Shown piece by piece: positions 1 through 13,183 of a DNA stretch of 64,000 nt (its first letter is position 1; each line of letters begins with the position of its first letter). The translations under genes and the position numbers were made by a program. The DNA comes from Chlorophyllum brunneum (taxonomy: Eukaryota; Basidiomycota; Agaricomycetes; Agaricales; Agaricaceae), in assembly GCA_963576785.1 (NCBI GenBank), contig OY756139.1, positions 1,674,001 to 1,738,000 on the forward strand, given 5' to 3'. A model generated the notes under the pieces. That model saw nothing but the letters and a program-made list of their open reading frames with translations. It had not been told where the DNA came from and made no database searches.

Positions 1-1159
1 ATGAAATTAAGGCCGGCCGAGAGCGTGACGGCTGCCAAGGCGATGAAGCCCTGGCAAACCGCAAGTACGGAATCACCTGTGGAAGAAAAGATGATTTGTG
101 AGGACCAGTTCGGTGTGGGTAGTCATTCGTCGTAAATGCATGAAGCAGGGGCCATGAATGTCGTCAGGTGTAGTGCAAGGGTTTTCATGAATTGCATGGG
201 CTTGCTCGTGCAATGGAGGGGGGGTCGGGATAATGAGGTCAAGCTTTGACTTGGGTGACTGTTAAGAACTAGGTGTTCGGTGCATAGTGTTTTGTCAAAA
301 TTCGTATGCCTGCGGGACCGGAATCGGGTTCGGGCCCGGATTCATGACTATACAGGGCAATATCCGGCCGTCTGTTTTTCGTGTGGAGGGTTTCTTCCAT
401 ACTTCTCATCTGTCAACCAAAGCGATTTCTACGTGTGAGGTGCTGTTTTGGGCCTGGTGTCAGACCCGAGGTCCGGGTGCTTGTTGATTGGGTGGGAGGG
501 ATGGGGAGTGTACAGTGAGAATTGTAGTTTTTGAGGATTTGTTCTCCTGTTTGTGGAGCGGGCGGGAGGGCGAGGCGGAGAAACCAAGAACCAAATAAGG
601 ACGAAAGAACCACAGAAGATCGGCGGTGAAGTGTGCAGTTATCGAGGGCCAAAATGATGGATCATGAACGGGGGAAGGTGGAGGCGTGGAATCGGCGGAC
701 GGTGGATCTGACGAGGAGAGCGATTGTGTTGGAAGTGGCGGTGGTGGTGAGGAGGTTCCTGAATCTTGCTGCACACGCCTCCCAAGTCGCGTCTGCCAGA
801 TCCACCGATCGGACACGGCCCCGGTCACTCTGCCCAAAATTCTGTCTCTGGCACCGGAGGCTTGCACTGGTGACCGGGGTCCATTCCCTGCGAGCGGACC
901 GTGATTGGGTATGGATGCGGGTAGCAAACGAGCCAGCCAGCCCAAGGCGGCCAGGGCTCCTTCTTCCTTCCATCATCAATCTCGACCATCTCCATCGTCT
1001 CGTCTAGCTTACTTCCCCTCATCTAGGTATTCATTCATTCTTCCGTCTGTCGTTTACCCTGACACCCCTCTTAGGTCGACATCTTCTGTTTTGGCTTGTC
1101 ATACCCTCTCGCGCTCTCGCGCACAACCAACATTCCTACCCAACACGCCCGCAAAACGT
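1..1159. other. Upstream region of the GATA-factor gene
   Basis: No gene is supported here. Short open frames on both strands show no family resemblance. The stretch from about 950 to 1159 is CT-rich, as is usual just before fungal start codons, so it is probably promoter and 5' leader of the nitrogen regulator. One CGATAA core (reading TTATCG on the + strand, 639-644) could bind a GATA factor. A frame is open from base 1 to a stop at 133-135 and might be the last exon of a gene outside the window, but nothing in it is recognisable. Confidence 0.5.
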
Positions 1160-4100
1160 ATGGAAAGGCCCTCTACAGGCAACAGGGGCCGGTCTGATGC
1201 TCCCTTATCTGGCTGGACTACTGCTAGGCCAACTTTGAATACATCTCCGCTTGCCACCCACCAAGGTGTATCTTCGCCATCAGAGCTCAGTCCCCATCCT
1301 TCCTCTATACCCCCTTCGTCCACGTCTTCGCCATGGTCGCAAGCAGCCTCTCTTAGTGCGACGCACTCCCCCAATCAATTCCTACCACTTAGCTCCACCT
1401 CCCGTACCAACAGTACCGACACACTTGACACTAGTATTAATATCCAACAGTTCAATAATACTGATTGGGCATCCGTATTTTCTGCTCCACTCAATCCTTC
1501 TATATTCGCTGCCCTTGCTGCCAACGGAGTCCTTGGTCAACTCCCATCCCTCTCTCAAGGCGCACCATCCAGCTTACCCTCCTCCGCTTTCCATCATAAC
1601 AGTTCTTCCTCCTCTCCCACCGTCTCAATCTCAACGCACCCGAGCACTTCTGGCTCTTGGACTCAACCTTCCAGTTTATACAGCAACCCTTCTCTTTTTC
1701 CATCCAAGCCGTCTCTCCCACGCTCAAACCCTTCCCTCACTCCGCAGCTCCATATCCCCAAGGACAAGCACACCTCTTGTGAGTTAACTTTTGTTTTACG
1801 ACTGTTGAGGTGCTCGTTTAAGTGGATTGTATTTCTAGTTCATGACAGACGCTCGTCTCTCCACCCAATTTCTGATAACTCCATCAATCCCCTTGATCCT
1901 ACTTTGATAGCCCGCGGAAATTCTACTTCTCGTTACGACGCCCCCATCAGTTCCAGTTCAATTCTCCGCCATCCCCCAATCCAACCCGTCCACTACAACC
2001 CTGTTTTGTCCTACTCAGGTGAGCGTTCGAGTACCGGCTTGCCCCCGTCGCTCTGGATGTCACCTGCGTCCACAACGACTACCCAGCCGAGGGCTTTCCG
2101 TACTTTGAACGACAACTCAGCCTCTCTCTTAGCAGGAGAATCGCCACGTACCATACGATCTCCTATACCTTCCCTTTCTACCACCACAGAGTCAAAATCC
2201 AACTTTTTCAGCGAACTCTTTACCGATGATCTTTTCAACTCCAACGGTACTTCTCTGTCTCCGCAAACGACCAGCCCCTTCACTTCCCCTCGCGTATCTG
2301 GCTCCCCTACTCTTCAAATTCAACCTCTAGATCCTGATGCCGATCCTGACAAAATGGCTAAGGAGGACCCACTTGCTACACAGGTTTGGAAGATGTACGC
2401 ACGTCAGAAAGCAACCCTTCCACACGCTCAGCGGATGGAAAATATTACCTGGCGGATGATGGCTCTGGCTCTGAAGAAGAAGAAGGAGGAGGAGGAAGCC
2501 AGGCTGAATCCGGAAGTGACCAAGGAGAAGCAGGACACGCCTTCGCAGCCGGATGTGACGCCAGATCATCCACCAAGCAATAATACCTCCGAGGCCAGGG
2601 GTGAACTGGGCGAACGTGGGCGCCGGATTGATAAAGGAAAGGCCAGGGTGCGTGTAATTGGCTTCGACGGAACCAATCAGGATGGTCCTGAAGAGGACGA
2701 GTGAGTTTTCCCCTTCCTTTCATCCCCGAGTTTAAATCTGCTTACGTTGGGTTCACTCCCATCCCTTCTTCTTATCTCCCCCTTTATAGCGTTGTCCCTA
2801 TGGACTGGAGAGCTATCAGTCGGTCAAGATCCCGGATATCGATGGACTGGAGACCCACCAGTCGCTCTCGCTCGCGCGTGGCCGATGCCCCCATGTCTTT
2901 CGAGCAGCATGGTCTTCTCCCATCCCAATCATTGGAAAACCAGTATACGTTCCCTCCACTGGCAACAAGTCCACTTGAGCCATCGAAACCAGACAACGCG
3001 TATGGTCGGGGGTTGACCAAGTCGTCAAACAGTATATCCATTCCTGGCACATCGCTCCTCTCTTCCAGAAGACCGAGTCCACCTTTTACTAGCGGAAATA
3101 ATCCGTTGTCGTCTGTCCTTGAGGATCCGGCTGATCAGGCTCCTGAACCCTTCAATGTCCCCGTTGATAGTCGGTACGTTCACTCGATGCACTTCCACCC
3201 CCTATCATCATTCGACGACACTTTTACACCGTCCTCCCTCCCTGCCACTGGATTGCATGGCTTTCCGAAAGTGCAAAGTGGTATATCACCTCCGGAAATC
3301 CGAAGCTTCCCTCGACACGTACGCAAGACCAGCTTTGACCATACAGTCTCTCGGGAAGGAATTTTGCAGAATATAGGGGGTCGCCATCAAGTGAACGGGA
3401 GACCACTCCCTCCACCGCAAAGCCTAGTAGGCACAAAACGGCCTGCTGAGAATGTTCATTTTGATAGCCTATTGCGTGCTGATCCATCAAACTTGGGCAG
3501 TGGGGCGGCGCAATCGACTTCGTCGAACACAAGTTCGGCGGAACAGCTGGATGGCAGCGCTTCGTTCCCATCCTCCTCATTCAACTTCTCCTACCCAGCT
3601 TATGAAGGTATATTTGACCTTCCTGCTTCGGGAACCACCTCATCCGTTGCAAACGCAGATTTCTCTCTTTCGCTTCGGACTTCTGGTGGTGGGGGCAGCA
3701 CTGCAAATGTAGGATCTGAGAACATGAATGGCAATCATATCGGGGCTTGTGGGGGATTGGGTCAGGGTTACTTGTCGAGAGGAACGATCAGTGGAGACTT
3801 GTTCCATCATCAAGCTGCTACAGTGGGATCAACTGGCCATCATGAAGGACTGTCGGCGGCGGCAGCGGCAGCCTCTGCCGCTATGGCGGAGGGGTATGCT
3901 CAACTGAGTGCGGCAAATTTGGTGGATGGATCGGGTTTGACCTATCGCCAGCTGATGAATCTGGGACTGGTATATCCTCTGGATGGCTCTCCATATACGC
4001 ATGTGGACCCGACACAGATTGTAAACTTTACGGCGAATATAAGCCCTGGTGGGTTGAGTCCTACCAGTGACGGGTGGGTCAATGGACTTGGGACGAGTGC

Positions 4101-5061
4101 GACGGCGAGCCCCGAGTCGTATAACGCTTCGAATGCTTCTACTCCGCCTCCAGGAGAGAGTCCACAAGCGAGTGGCGGCGGTGCGGGTGGCGGAACGCCT
4201 CAACCTCAAACGTCGAGGCGAGGGACGGATCAAACGAGGAAGTATATGTCGTTGCAGCAAGGAGCTCAAGAGGTTCAGAGGAGAAAGTCAAAGTCAACCT
4301 CGGTCAACCATAACGCTGCTAACTCTCCAGTTGGAGGTAGCGCGGATGGGGGGTCCTCAACGGGTACGGCTGAATTAAATGGAGTGACTGCCGCTAGCAC
4401 AAGTACGAATCAGAAAGAGGAGAGTAGTCCTGGAACCGGAAGTGGTACTACACGGGGTGGAAAGACCGGCGAGGATGGTGATCAGTCACCTACGCTATGC
4501 ACGAATTGCCAGACGACAAACACGCCGTTGTGGAGGAGGGATCCTGAAGGCCAGCCGTTATGTGAGTACCATGTTGTGATCTTCTGTGATGGTCTTTGTT
4601 GAAATTTGCTGCTCACAGGTAATGCTTGTGGACTATTTTACGTGAGCAGCCAGATCCCAATGCATTAATACTTTACTTATGGGCTGTTGCAGAAACTTCA
4701 TGGCGTTGTTCGACCTCTTTCCCTCAAAACAGATGTCATCAAGAAACGGTATGCTGGTATTAGATTTGAATCGCTGGCCCGTCTTTCTCACATTCCTGCT
4801 AGGAACCGTGCATCTGGTAACCCTAACAGTGGATCGCGCAAGGGGACAACACTACCCAAGATTGCGTCCTCGACGTCGCGGCCTCGCTCCCAATCAGGTT
4901 CATTGTTGTCAAGCGCGACACGAGGGGTAGCAGCGCCGCCCAGCAATGTACGAGTCAGCGTGACACAGGCTGCGGCAGGCGGTGGTGGGGTTGCTGGAGG
5001 CGGTAGTATATCTCTGAAACGACAAAGGCGGACTTCAGGACTGGCAAGCTCGACGTCATAA
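1160..5061 (+). CDS. areA: AreA/Nit2-type GATA transcription factor, global nitrogen regulator
   Basis: This is a nuclear activator of nitrogen-source genes. The model has six exons: 1160-1778, 1839-2700, 2790-4561, 4619-4641, 4693-4748 and 4803-5061, giving about 1,196 residues. Around residues 380-425 lies the AreA N-terminal block (core [15 protein letters not shown], followed by a Lys/Glu-rich helix), formerly DUF1752. Two copies of an MDWR...SRSRSR motif follow the second intron. The single zinc finger near residue 1063 reads CTNC, a 17-residue loop, then CNAC, with the basic tail KLHGVVRP...KKRNR that marks GATA factors of the AreA class. The rest is Ser/Pro/Gly-rich with an Ala run, as in relatives. 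The start at 1160 was preferred over an in-frame ATG at 905, because the intervening DNA looks like a pyrimidine-rich leader. The finger is split by two introns that leave a 23-nt exon. Confidence 0.93.
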
Positions 5062-5646
5062 AACATCTATATTGAATATGTGAAGGTACTGCAATTGTCG
5101 CTGTCGTTGTTTCCCTGTAGCCTCTGTTTCTTGTTGTCTCCTTATCGAAGGGTTTCCTTTATACAGGTTTCTTACGGGTTAGCGTAGACTGTAACAACAT
5201 TGCATGTGACCCACTGACATTTGGCTATTGGTCGCGTTTGCCTTATTAGATAGAGATGCAGCAACTAGACTATTTTATTTGCTTTTTTTGTGTGCAGTCT
5301 GAGATTCCTGATGAATGGAAAGGTGGGTGTGATTTCGTGAAAGAATTGATGTGCCCACGACATAAGTATGTAGGGGCAGCCTCGCCTTCGTCCCTTCCCT
5401 CCAGAACCTCTTACCCACCCCAGCGTCTACTTTCATTCAATCCCGCACGAACCAAACTTTCTCCACGTCTTCTCCGCGACCAAGGTCCTTTCCGTCTCTC
5501 TTTCACCTTGTCGTTTCCACTACGTCCTCGCTGCCACCCTATATTCCATCCTGGCTTCCATATTTCGACTCCATGCAAACGCAGCCTCAGGCTCGTCACC
5601 TTCGACAGCTTCTTCCCCCCGCACCAACCAGCAACATCTGCAACCC
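5062..5646. other. Intergenic region and unresolved 5' end of the Sec7 gene
   Basis: The first part should hold the 3'UTR of the GATA-factor gene. From about 5380 the sequence becomes CT-rich. The frame of the Sec7 protein is open from about 5374 to 5646 without any ATG, so the true first exon or start may lie here, for instance joined through an intron. No other gene is seen. Confidence 0.4.
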
Positions 5647-8600
5647 GTGGCTTCCGATGATCTAAGGAATCAACGGTTGCAACGTCGGGTCTCCCGCACA
5701 GATCTGGATTTTGAGCAAGCTTTGCAAGCAGAGGGTACAGTCATACTTCGAGAAGGGGTAGATGTTAGCAAACTAGGCCAAGATTTGAGCCCCCCGCCGC
5801 TCAACAGAAATTCCAGTTCATCCCACACTCCCACCCTCAGCCCTGTTGGTCCCAGGCCTAGAATGAATCCAAGCACAAATACACCAATGAGGCTGGGTCA
5901 ACCTGGTACACCTGTTGTTGTCCCACCCACACCAACACCTACTACAACTAGTACTTCTAGCCCCCCATCTGCTGCCACTTCGTCCACAGGTACAACATCC
6001 TCACAAATTGCACATGACGTGTTTTACGAACCAAACGAGGACAATACTGAACGACAAACGAATAGGAGGTCTATCTACAGATCTCCTGGAACCTCAAGTA
6101 GTCCAGATCTGGCCACATTGCTACGAAAGGCGAAAGAAAGGGGTGGTGTGATTAGTGGACAACAGTACAAGAATTTGAAGGAGAGGGAGAAGAGGAGGGG
6201 CGACCGGACCCCACCTTTGCCGTCTCACGATATACTTTCTACCGGAAGTTCCTCAGGCATTACAGGAAGGCAGAGATCGTCGACAAGTGCCAGTCCTGGG
6301 CATCCTTTGTCCAACTCACCATCGCTGAGGAATGGAAAAAATAACGACGACTGGACGCAGTCAAGCCCGCGCATGAAAGAAACGGGAACACTGAAGGTCG
6401 GTGGTCATATTCTGTTCCCAAAAAACGACAACCAAATCATTGCATTTCTAGCCACCTAAGAACTCCATGCGTGTTTTTTGGGGCAAGATGCTAGGCACAA
6501 ATACCGTCAGGGAACGGCCTGTGAGTAATTGTTGTCCACTCGATAGTCTCTAACGAATGTTCATTGTCCTTTTTTTCGCGCTAATTTAGAAAGTAGACTC
6601 ATCAACTCTGGGCTCCGTCACGCCCACGCATTCTTCGTCACCACTCTTCGATGCTTTCACCCATCCCGTCCCTCCGTTACCTACAGAGCACCGAACACCT
6701 GCTCACCAGACATCCGATTCTCATACCCCCCCTCGGCTGGACATGACAAAGCCTCTTCCACCAATCTTGCCAAGTCCTACACGCGGAAGCGCCGATAGTG
6801 ACAACTCCATGGTCCTTGTGGAGAAGTCTTCATTGACGCGGGAACCCGTGCCAATTTCCAGGACGACGACAACCGCTAATGGCACCATAACACCGAAGAG
6901 GAGAAGTATGAGCGTTGGCGATGCAGACCTGAAGAAGGTCGTGGCTTCTGCAAACTCTTCCCTTCCTCCCGCTCCTAATACACGACCAAAACCCGAGCAT
7001 CATAAGGTAGAGCGGTGGGAAGACACTACACTGCACAACATACTTGATCAATTCAAGGGCGAGCTATCTCAATTAGAAGCCACCTCCGGTGCTACTCTGG
7101 ATTTGCAAGACCCCTCGACACCAGCACGACAATTAACGTACTGCAGAAAGGTGGAGGAAACAGCCACACCAAGCCGGATGTCTCAGGATGAATTCGGCAG
7201 AAATGACAAGAAAAGAATGGAAGACCTTGATGGGACGGTTGTGCCACCTCGTAGTTCTTCATTACAACTGCCGATCCGTACTTCCTCTGGATCTGTAAGC
7301 GTCAATACCTCACCTCGCCCAAGCCATACGATACCATCTACGGGTTTGTTGAAACCTCGTGTTGGTCTCAATGGATTTGGAAGTCCACGAGACACCAATA
7401 GACTTCGAGTGCTACATAGGTCAACTGCGTCCAGCTCAGAGCCCTCGCTTCTTCCCATTATTGATGATGCTCGCATGTGTAAGTGTGCATTTTTCGCTAT
7501 TATTAGCGGGTACTAGCGGGCGGCTGACACCGATTAAGTGTCCCAACGGCGGAGTTCGCAGCAGGAATTATCCGTCAATGATCTGACATTAACCCGCTTC
7601 CCATCATCGAGCCAGTCGTCGAATATGGATGACGCAGAATTCAGCGCGAAAGGCAAAGAGCTCGCGCGCAAATGCTGGGAGGAAGATGAAGAATTTCTTG
7701 CCAGAGAAAAAATTGCCGAGTGGCTAGGGAAAAAGTAAGTCTTTGCCTCAAAAAATTTCGTTAGCTCAAGCTCAAGCTCTTTGGACAACAGCGGTCGCAT
7801 CAATAAAGTTGCATTGCGATATTACATGGACGGCTTTGATTTTGCGGACCTGCGACTAGATGTCGCCTTTCGGTATATGTTCCTTCATCTAGCGCCTGTT
7901 TGATTCTTATCTTGCCCTAGGCGCCTGTGTGCCAAACTCTACCTCAAGGCCGAGACACAACAAGTCGATCGTATCCTGGAAGAGTTCAGTAGAAAGTATT
8001 GGGATTGTAATCCTGGGGGTCTATATGGGAGTGCCAGTACGCTCTGATTATCATCTCCGCAGATTTGTACTCATCGTTCGCCAGACATTGTGCATGCTGT
8101 TGCCTACTCCGTACTTTTGCTCAACACCGATCTTCATGTCGCTGACCTCACGTCCCGCATGTCTCGAAACCAGTTCATTAGGAACACCATGGCGACAATC
8201 CAAGCACAACTTCGGCCTAACAGACCGGGTGCTTTGTCTTCGTCTGACCTCACATATGATGACTGCTCTAGTAGTGTTCGTAGCCCAGGTTCTGATGACA
8301 CCGAGACCGTTTCTCGATCAAAGAGAAGCGATAGTATCACGAGCTGGAACAGTGTTTCGAGAGACGTTCTGTCACCTCAACCGACGAACCTCGCCACCCA
8401 ACATACCAATGGTAGTACACCCTCTGTGCAGGTTTCGATGGTTAACCAGGATCATCAACGCAATATGCCCCATCAAATGTATGGTCGTGGTTGGGAGGAG
8501 GATATGGAGAATCTTCTTAAGGTGATTTATAGAATCTGGTCACTTTCTCTTCAACATCTTGACACAATGCGCTTAGGAAATGTACAATGCGATTAAAAGC

Positions 8601-10366
8601 CAGCAGATCCTTCAGCCCCTCAACACAGGCATCGGCCGTGCCTCTACGTCATCCCTCAGTCCTGGATCCAACATGATGCGAAACAGGAGCTTCAGGGGAA
8701 ACCAGAACTTCAAACGCGGAAGCATACGAGGGTGGCAATCAATCCTGGCGGCGCAGACTGGTGTGAGTCCGTATAGTAGTGTCAGTAGCATTGATGGCCG
8801 TGCAAGTCCTGCACCTAGCTTTGCTACTTCAGCCCATGAGGTTAGTCAATGTCTGCGGCGGTCGTATAAAACTGACATCCTGTAAACCAGGCCATGTACG
8901 GATCCACACCTGCTTTTCTGACACCTACCCTTGGCTTTGCCCACAACCTCTCACATACAATCATTCGAGAGGCTCAAGAAGATGATGACCACAGTATCAA
9001 AAGCGAAGATTCCAGTTCAACAACCATCAGCATATCGGACGAAGAACTAGCGTTATTAGGGGCACCCTGGGCAAAGGAAGGAATGCTCTGCCGTAAACAC
9101 TTTTCTGATGCAGGTGGGAAACGCGCCAAAGATAAGTCATGGATGGATGTTTTTGTTGTAATCCAAAAGGGTGAATTAAGCATGTTCACTTTTGGTGATT
9201 ACTCCGCTGGAAGCTCGGGTGCTGTCGGAGGCGGAAATTGGTTGGTGAGTTTCCACTTTTTCAGTCACCCGCGTCGACGAGTCAGCTTCTGAATATCTGA
9301 AACACCAGGCGAATGCCAATGCTGTCGGAACACTCCATCTGGCCCATTCCTTGGCTCACGCATTGCCCCCTCCAGGATATGATAGGAATCGACCCCACTG
9401 CATGGTCTTAACACTCCCTGGTGGTGGTGCCTTTTTCTTCCAAGCTGGGACGGAAGAATTGGTGAATGAGTGGGTTTCCACCTGCAACTACTGGGCTGCC
9501 AGGGTCAGTAAGGAACCACTTGCCGGAGGTGTCTCGAACATGGAATATGGCTGGAACAGAGTCATGGACCCTTATGCTCACGGTCGCTCGGCGTCCCATA
9601 ATGACACGCCTCGAGAGCCGATCGATGCCACTGATACCACGAGTATTCGCAGTGGTCGGAGTGGCCGGAGCACAAGAAGTAGTCGTTATAAACTCGGATG
9701 GAGGGACGGCGTTGCGACTGTGAGAGGAGGAAGTTCTCCTTATGCGGATAAAACTTTCATCGCGGACTGGAAAGAGCCATTGCCGCCTACTGTCCCGAGT
9801 ATACATGATGAGGAGTCGCAACTAGAGGCATTGAAGAAGCATGTTGTGTTTCTCAAGAAGGAGCTCCAACAACACAACGACTTGTACAACCCGATGATGA
9901 ATCTAGTAAGTCCTGATGACTTCGATGATGTAATGCCCATCTTTGATACCAAATCCTAGTACCAGCCCAAGTCTCCCAATGCTCAAAAAGCACAGACAAA
10001 TTGGGAAAGGAAATCGAAGCACATTTTGAAGGAGATTGTCAAGTACGAATCATACATAGATTCCCTCACAAAGGCAATGTCTTTACGACTCAAGAAGCGG
10101 GGAGAAAAAGGTTTGTCAGCATCTTCAAGCATATATTGATGATCTGACCTATTTTTATCGCAGCATTGGAACGTGCACTGAACGGAGCCACGCCCGCGGA
10201 TGAAAACTACCTCCTGAAAGGCAAGTGGAAAGGACCGGAGGAAGAAACAATACGTGAAGAGACTGAACCAACGACTCCCGGTTCCGTTGGGGCAACACAG
10301 CAGGCTGTGTCCTCAAGCCACAGAAGAGAAAGAGCTCGGGACGATGAGGAAGATGAGGATGACTAG
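5647..10366 (+). CDS. Sec7-PH guanine nucleotide exchange factor for Arf GTPases
   Basis: The protein should catalyse GDP-GTP exchange on an Arf GTPase at a membrane. About 600 residues of Ser/Thr/Pro-rich sequence precede the Sec7 domain (from about 7640). The domain contains the conserved block with the catalytic glutamate (KAETQQVDRILEEF) and the signature YSVLLLNTDLH. A Ser-rich insertion of about 90 residues separates these from the closing Sec7 helices (WEEDMENLLKEMYNAI). A PH domain follows at about 9060-9530 (KEGMLCRKHF ... WVSTCNYWA), then a coiled segment and an acidic tail ending RDDEEDEDD. There are about a dozen introns; the one after GGLYGSA is 48 nt. The layout recalls yeast Syt1/Yel1. 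The start is unsure: 5647 is a GTG in an open frame without an upstream ATG, and the next in-frame ATG is near 5863. Confidence 0.88.
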
Positions 10367-10563
10367 GTGGCGTTCATGCTGCCGAACATGCACGGGACAG
10401 AATGTGCGCTCTCTCCATTCCATATCTTAGTGTAGATTTTGTTCAGATAGCTTCGGACTGGTAGGGTTTTGGGGCAATGCCTGTTGTTAGTCTTGTTACT
10501 GATATTGATACCACTCATTTAAATTTCCCTCGGATACTCTATGTAAATATATACACCCGTCAC

Positions 10564-12295
10564 CTAACAAGGGCCATACTTTGCGGCAGCTACGTGGGCT
10601 TCCAGGCCGCTCGCGCTCGTCTTTGGAGTGAAGATAGATCCGCCCTGGTTTGGCGCGTACCATACAGACCCAATATCGTTGTCTGCATCGGTGCCAAAGT
10701 GGAAAACTGCCGAGGTCTGAGAACTCAAGAAAGAGCTGTACTTGGCTGTACGCGCCGGATCGTTGGCCATATCGAGGTAATACTGTAGGTGTTTCGTCCA
10801 GAGACCCTGGTGTGCAAAAAGAGGGAAAATTAGCCGGTAGAGAACCGACCAGTTCCGTAACAAACCTTAAAAAGTTGCTATCATGGAATTGTCAGCAATG
10901 AATCCGAAAAGCTCGACCGGATCGTTGACATACCTGATCTTGATTACAGACAGAGCCTCCAGAAGCCGCATTGTCACAAGATTCCCTGAGGATATTGTTT
11001 GCAGTGAGGTGCTGTATCGTGGCGTCGAGAGTGATCTCAGCTTCGTCCAACAGACTCTTGTCGCCGGTAGCTGCGTAAAGATTAGCCAGGCCAGAGGCTA
11101 TGACACCTTGGTTATACGTCCACGTGGTCTAGACCGTCGATTCGAAATCAGCGCGAGAAGTATAGGGATTGAGGCGTGGCTGCAAACCTGGCCGTTGTTC
11201 TTGCACGTACTGAAGTCGAGTCCATCGTTCCAGAGACCATCCGAATTGCGCATTCCAGAAGCATTAACTGAATGCAACCTGTTTGTTTTCTTAACGTGGA
11301 TATGATAAGAATGAAATACTAACGCCAATTCCAGGTCTACGGTCAACAACGAAGAGAACAATTAGCAAGTGAGCTTGAACTTCGACTGGCGAACCTCACC
11401 TTTTGCGCATTCGCAAGATAGGTGGGATTGCGATTGCGAAGATATCCATTGGCAGAGGTCAGTAAGAAGAGCTCGTTAGTAATGGCGTTTTTGTAGGTAT
11501 GAGCGGTGGACCACCATACTGGACGAATGAGTTATTTTAAGAAGTCGCACGTTCTGATAAAGGGCTGTAAAACACGTACCTCCTCCTCCACAGGCGTTGT
11601 CCCACTGTCCCGCGATGATGTCGTAAACCTCGTTAGCTGCGTTCTAAAAATGTAGTATTCGAAGTAAGGTACGGGTCTGAATTCGAGGGTCCCGATGGGT
11701 GGGGTGGGTTGAACACATACATTGTAGGGAGTAGTATCTTGACCTCGGCTGCCTTTATAATCAGCGATTTTCCAAAGTGCAAGAACAATCCACTATTTAT
11801 AATCGTAGTGTTTAGCTAGTGCTGGTAAAGGAGTAGAGGTCCAAGGACTGACGCCGGCATCGTCGTTGCTTCCATTGAGAATGGACTGCCAGTTTGCGTT
11901 GGAAAGAGCAGCTCGACCGATGGTTGAAACCTGGCCCATGTCCGAGAATTCGTCCGAATTCCTCGCGAGCATAAGATTGTGCAGGTCCTCAACGGTATTC
12001 TGAATGCATACGGCATAATCAGCTGAAGCGAAATCGAATATTGATTTTGGTGTGACGTACGGCGTCGGTCCAAAGGGAACCGCCGTTGTATTGCCCGTTG
12101 GCCGAATTAAAGTAATGCGACTGGAGTCTCTGGGCCACACTCTGTGCAAAAAGAGATGAGTTTTGTCAGGGGAAGGAACCTGTTCCATACAAGAGCAATA
12201 TCCAAAGTAGCTTGGCATTGTCTCTTCTGAGGTGTTGCAAAACCGGCCGTGATCGTGGCAAGAAGAACAAAAGCGGCTGACAAGGGCTTAACCAT
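10564..12295 (-). CDS. Secreted GH76 family alpha-1,6-mannanase-like protein
   Basis: This is a glycoside hydrolase family 76 protein. The family includes bacterial endo-alpha-1,6-mannanases and the fungal Dcw1/Dfg5 wall proteins, so it probably acts on mannan chains in or outside the wall. The first exon encodes a signal peptide (MVKPLSAAFVLLATITAGFA) followed by a KR site. The NDDAGW motif carries the adjacent aspartates that are catalytic in this family, and WTYNQGV and KGLWTKHLQYYLD are further conserved blocks. About nine short introns interrupt the gene and the product is near 400 residues. The C-terminus ends soon after HVAAAKYGPC, and I see no GPI signal, so this is more likely a secreted form than a wall-anchored Dcw1/Dfg5 protein. 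Which mannan it cleaves cannot be read from sequence. Confidence 0.9.
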
Positions 12296-13183
12296 GGTAG
12301 TTCGGCTCGTGGAAGAGTTGGGCGATCAAAATGCGGGGCAGGTATTTTATAGCAAGGTTTCGAGGCAATAGGATAACAATGTGTTTCAGGGAACCCATAC
12401 GTTTCGTGCTTGAGAACCCAGCCAAAACCTTCGGAACACATGATTTCTGAAAAGAAGTCAAAGCGAAGCAGGATCTATTTTCGAGCGTCGGTGTGATCGT
12501 TCAAAAGGGTAGTGTTGTAACCAGGGGGTTTCGGGAAGGGACTTCTCGGCACATGTGCGCAATTCGATAAATGATGCCATTTGTGTTGCGTACAATGCAA
12601 AGAAACGGCTAGTTGGTTTCGATCCATATAGAAACCAAAGAAAAAGCAGTGGTTTCCTTACAGGTGAGGTACAGTTTCCAGAGGCCATGGGAAAAAGAAT
12701 CTCTGCAGCCCATAAGTAGCTCGCGGCGTGACCTCAGTCAACCATGCGTTGGAGGCCCAGAAAACCTGCCCATAAAAATGGTCTGAACAAATGAAGGTAA
12801 AGCCAGTCATTGCATCAATGTGGTGTCATCCGTTGAAGCTACCACCGAGGTCGCCTTCCCCAGCTGTGTGAGGTTTTCTCTCTCTTCAGAAGATAACCGT
12901 ATGCGGCACTTACTTGTCAACGTCTTCCCCCCGTTATCAGCTCAACGTAGACCCATTCATGTAGCGACTCGGAACAGAAAGCTGGAAAAGGGGTAAGAAA
13001 GAACACGTGACACTGTGCCTCATTTAACCTAGCACAGCGAATTTTGGCAGAACCGTCTGCCTCAGCAGGAGGACTGCATGATTCTGTGGCCCAGGACACT
13101 ACGACACCTGAACTCTTCGCTCAACACCTCCACTACTAGCTGCCGGCCTTGCCTAGGACTGCCAACTAGTCTTTGTTGTGGTG
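12296..13183. other. Divergent intergenic region between GH76 and acyltransferase genes
   Basis: This 0.9-kb region separates two divergently transcribed genes and must contain both promoters. Short open frames on the minus strand show no family features or splice-linked continuation. No RNA gene or repeat was seen. Confidence 0.5.

Noticed and set aside
1..135. Open frame from the first base with ATG at position 1
   Set aside because: Only 44 codons, no recognisable features, and cut by the window edge. It cannot be told apart from chance.
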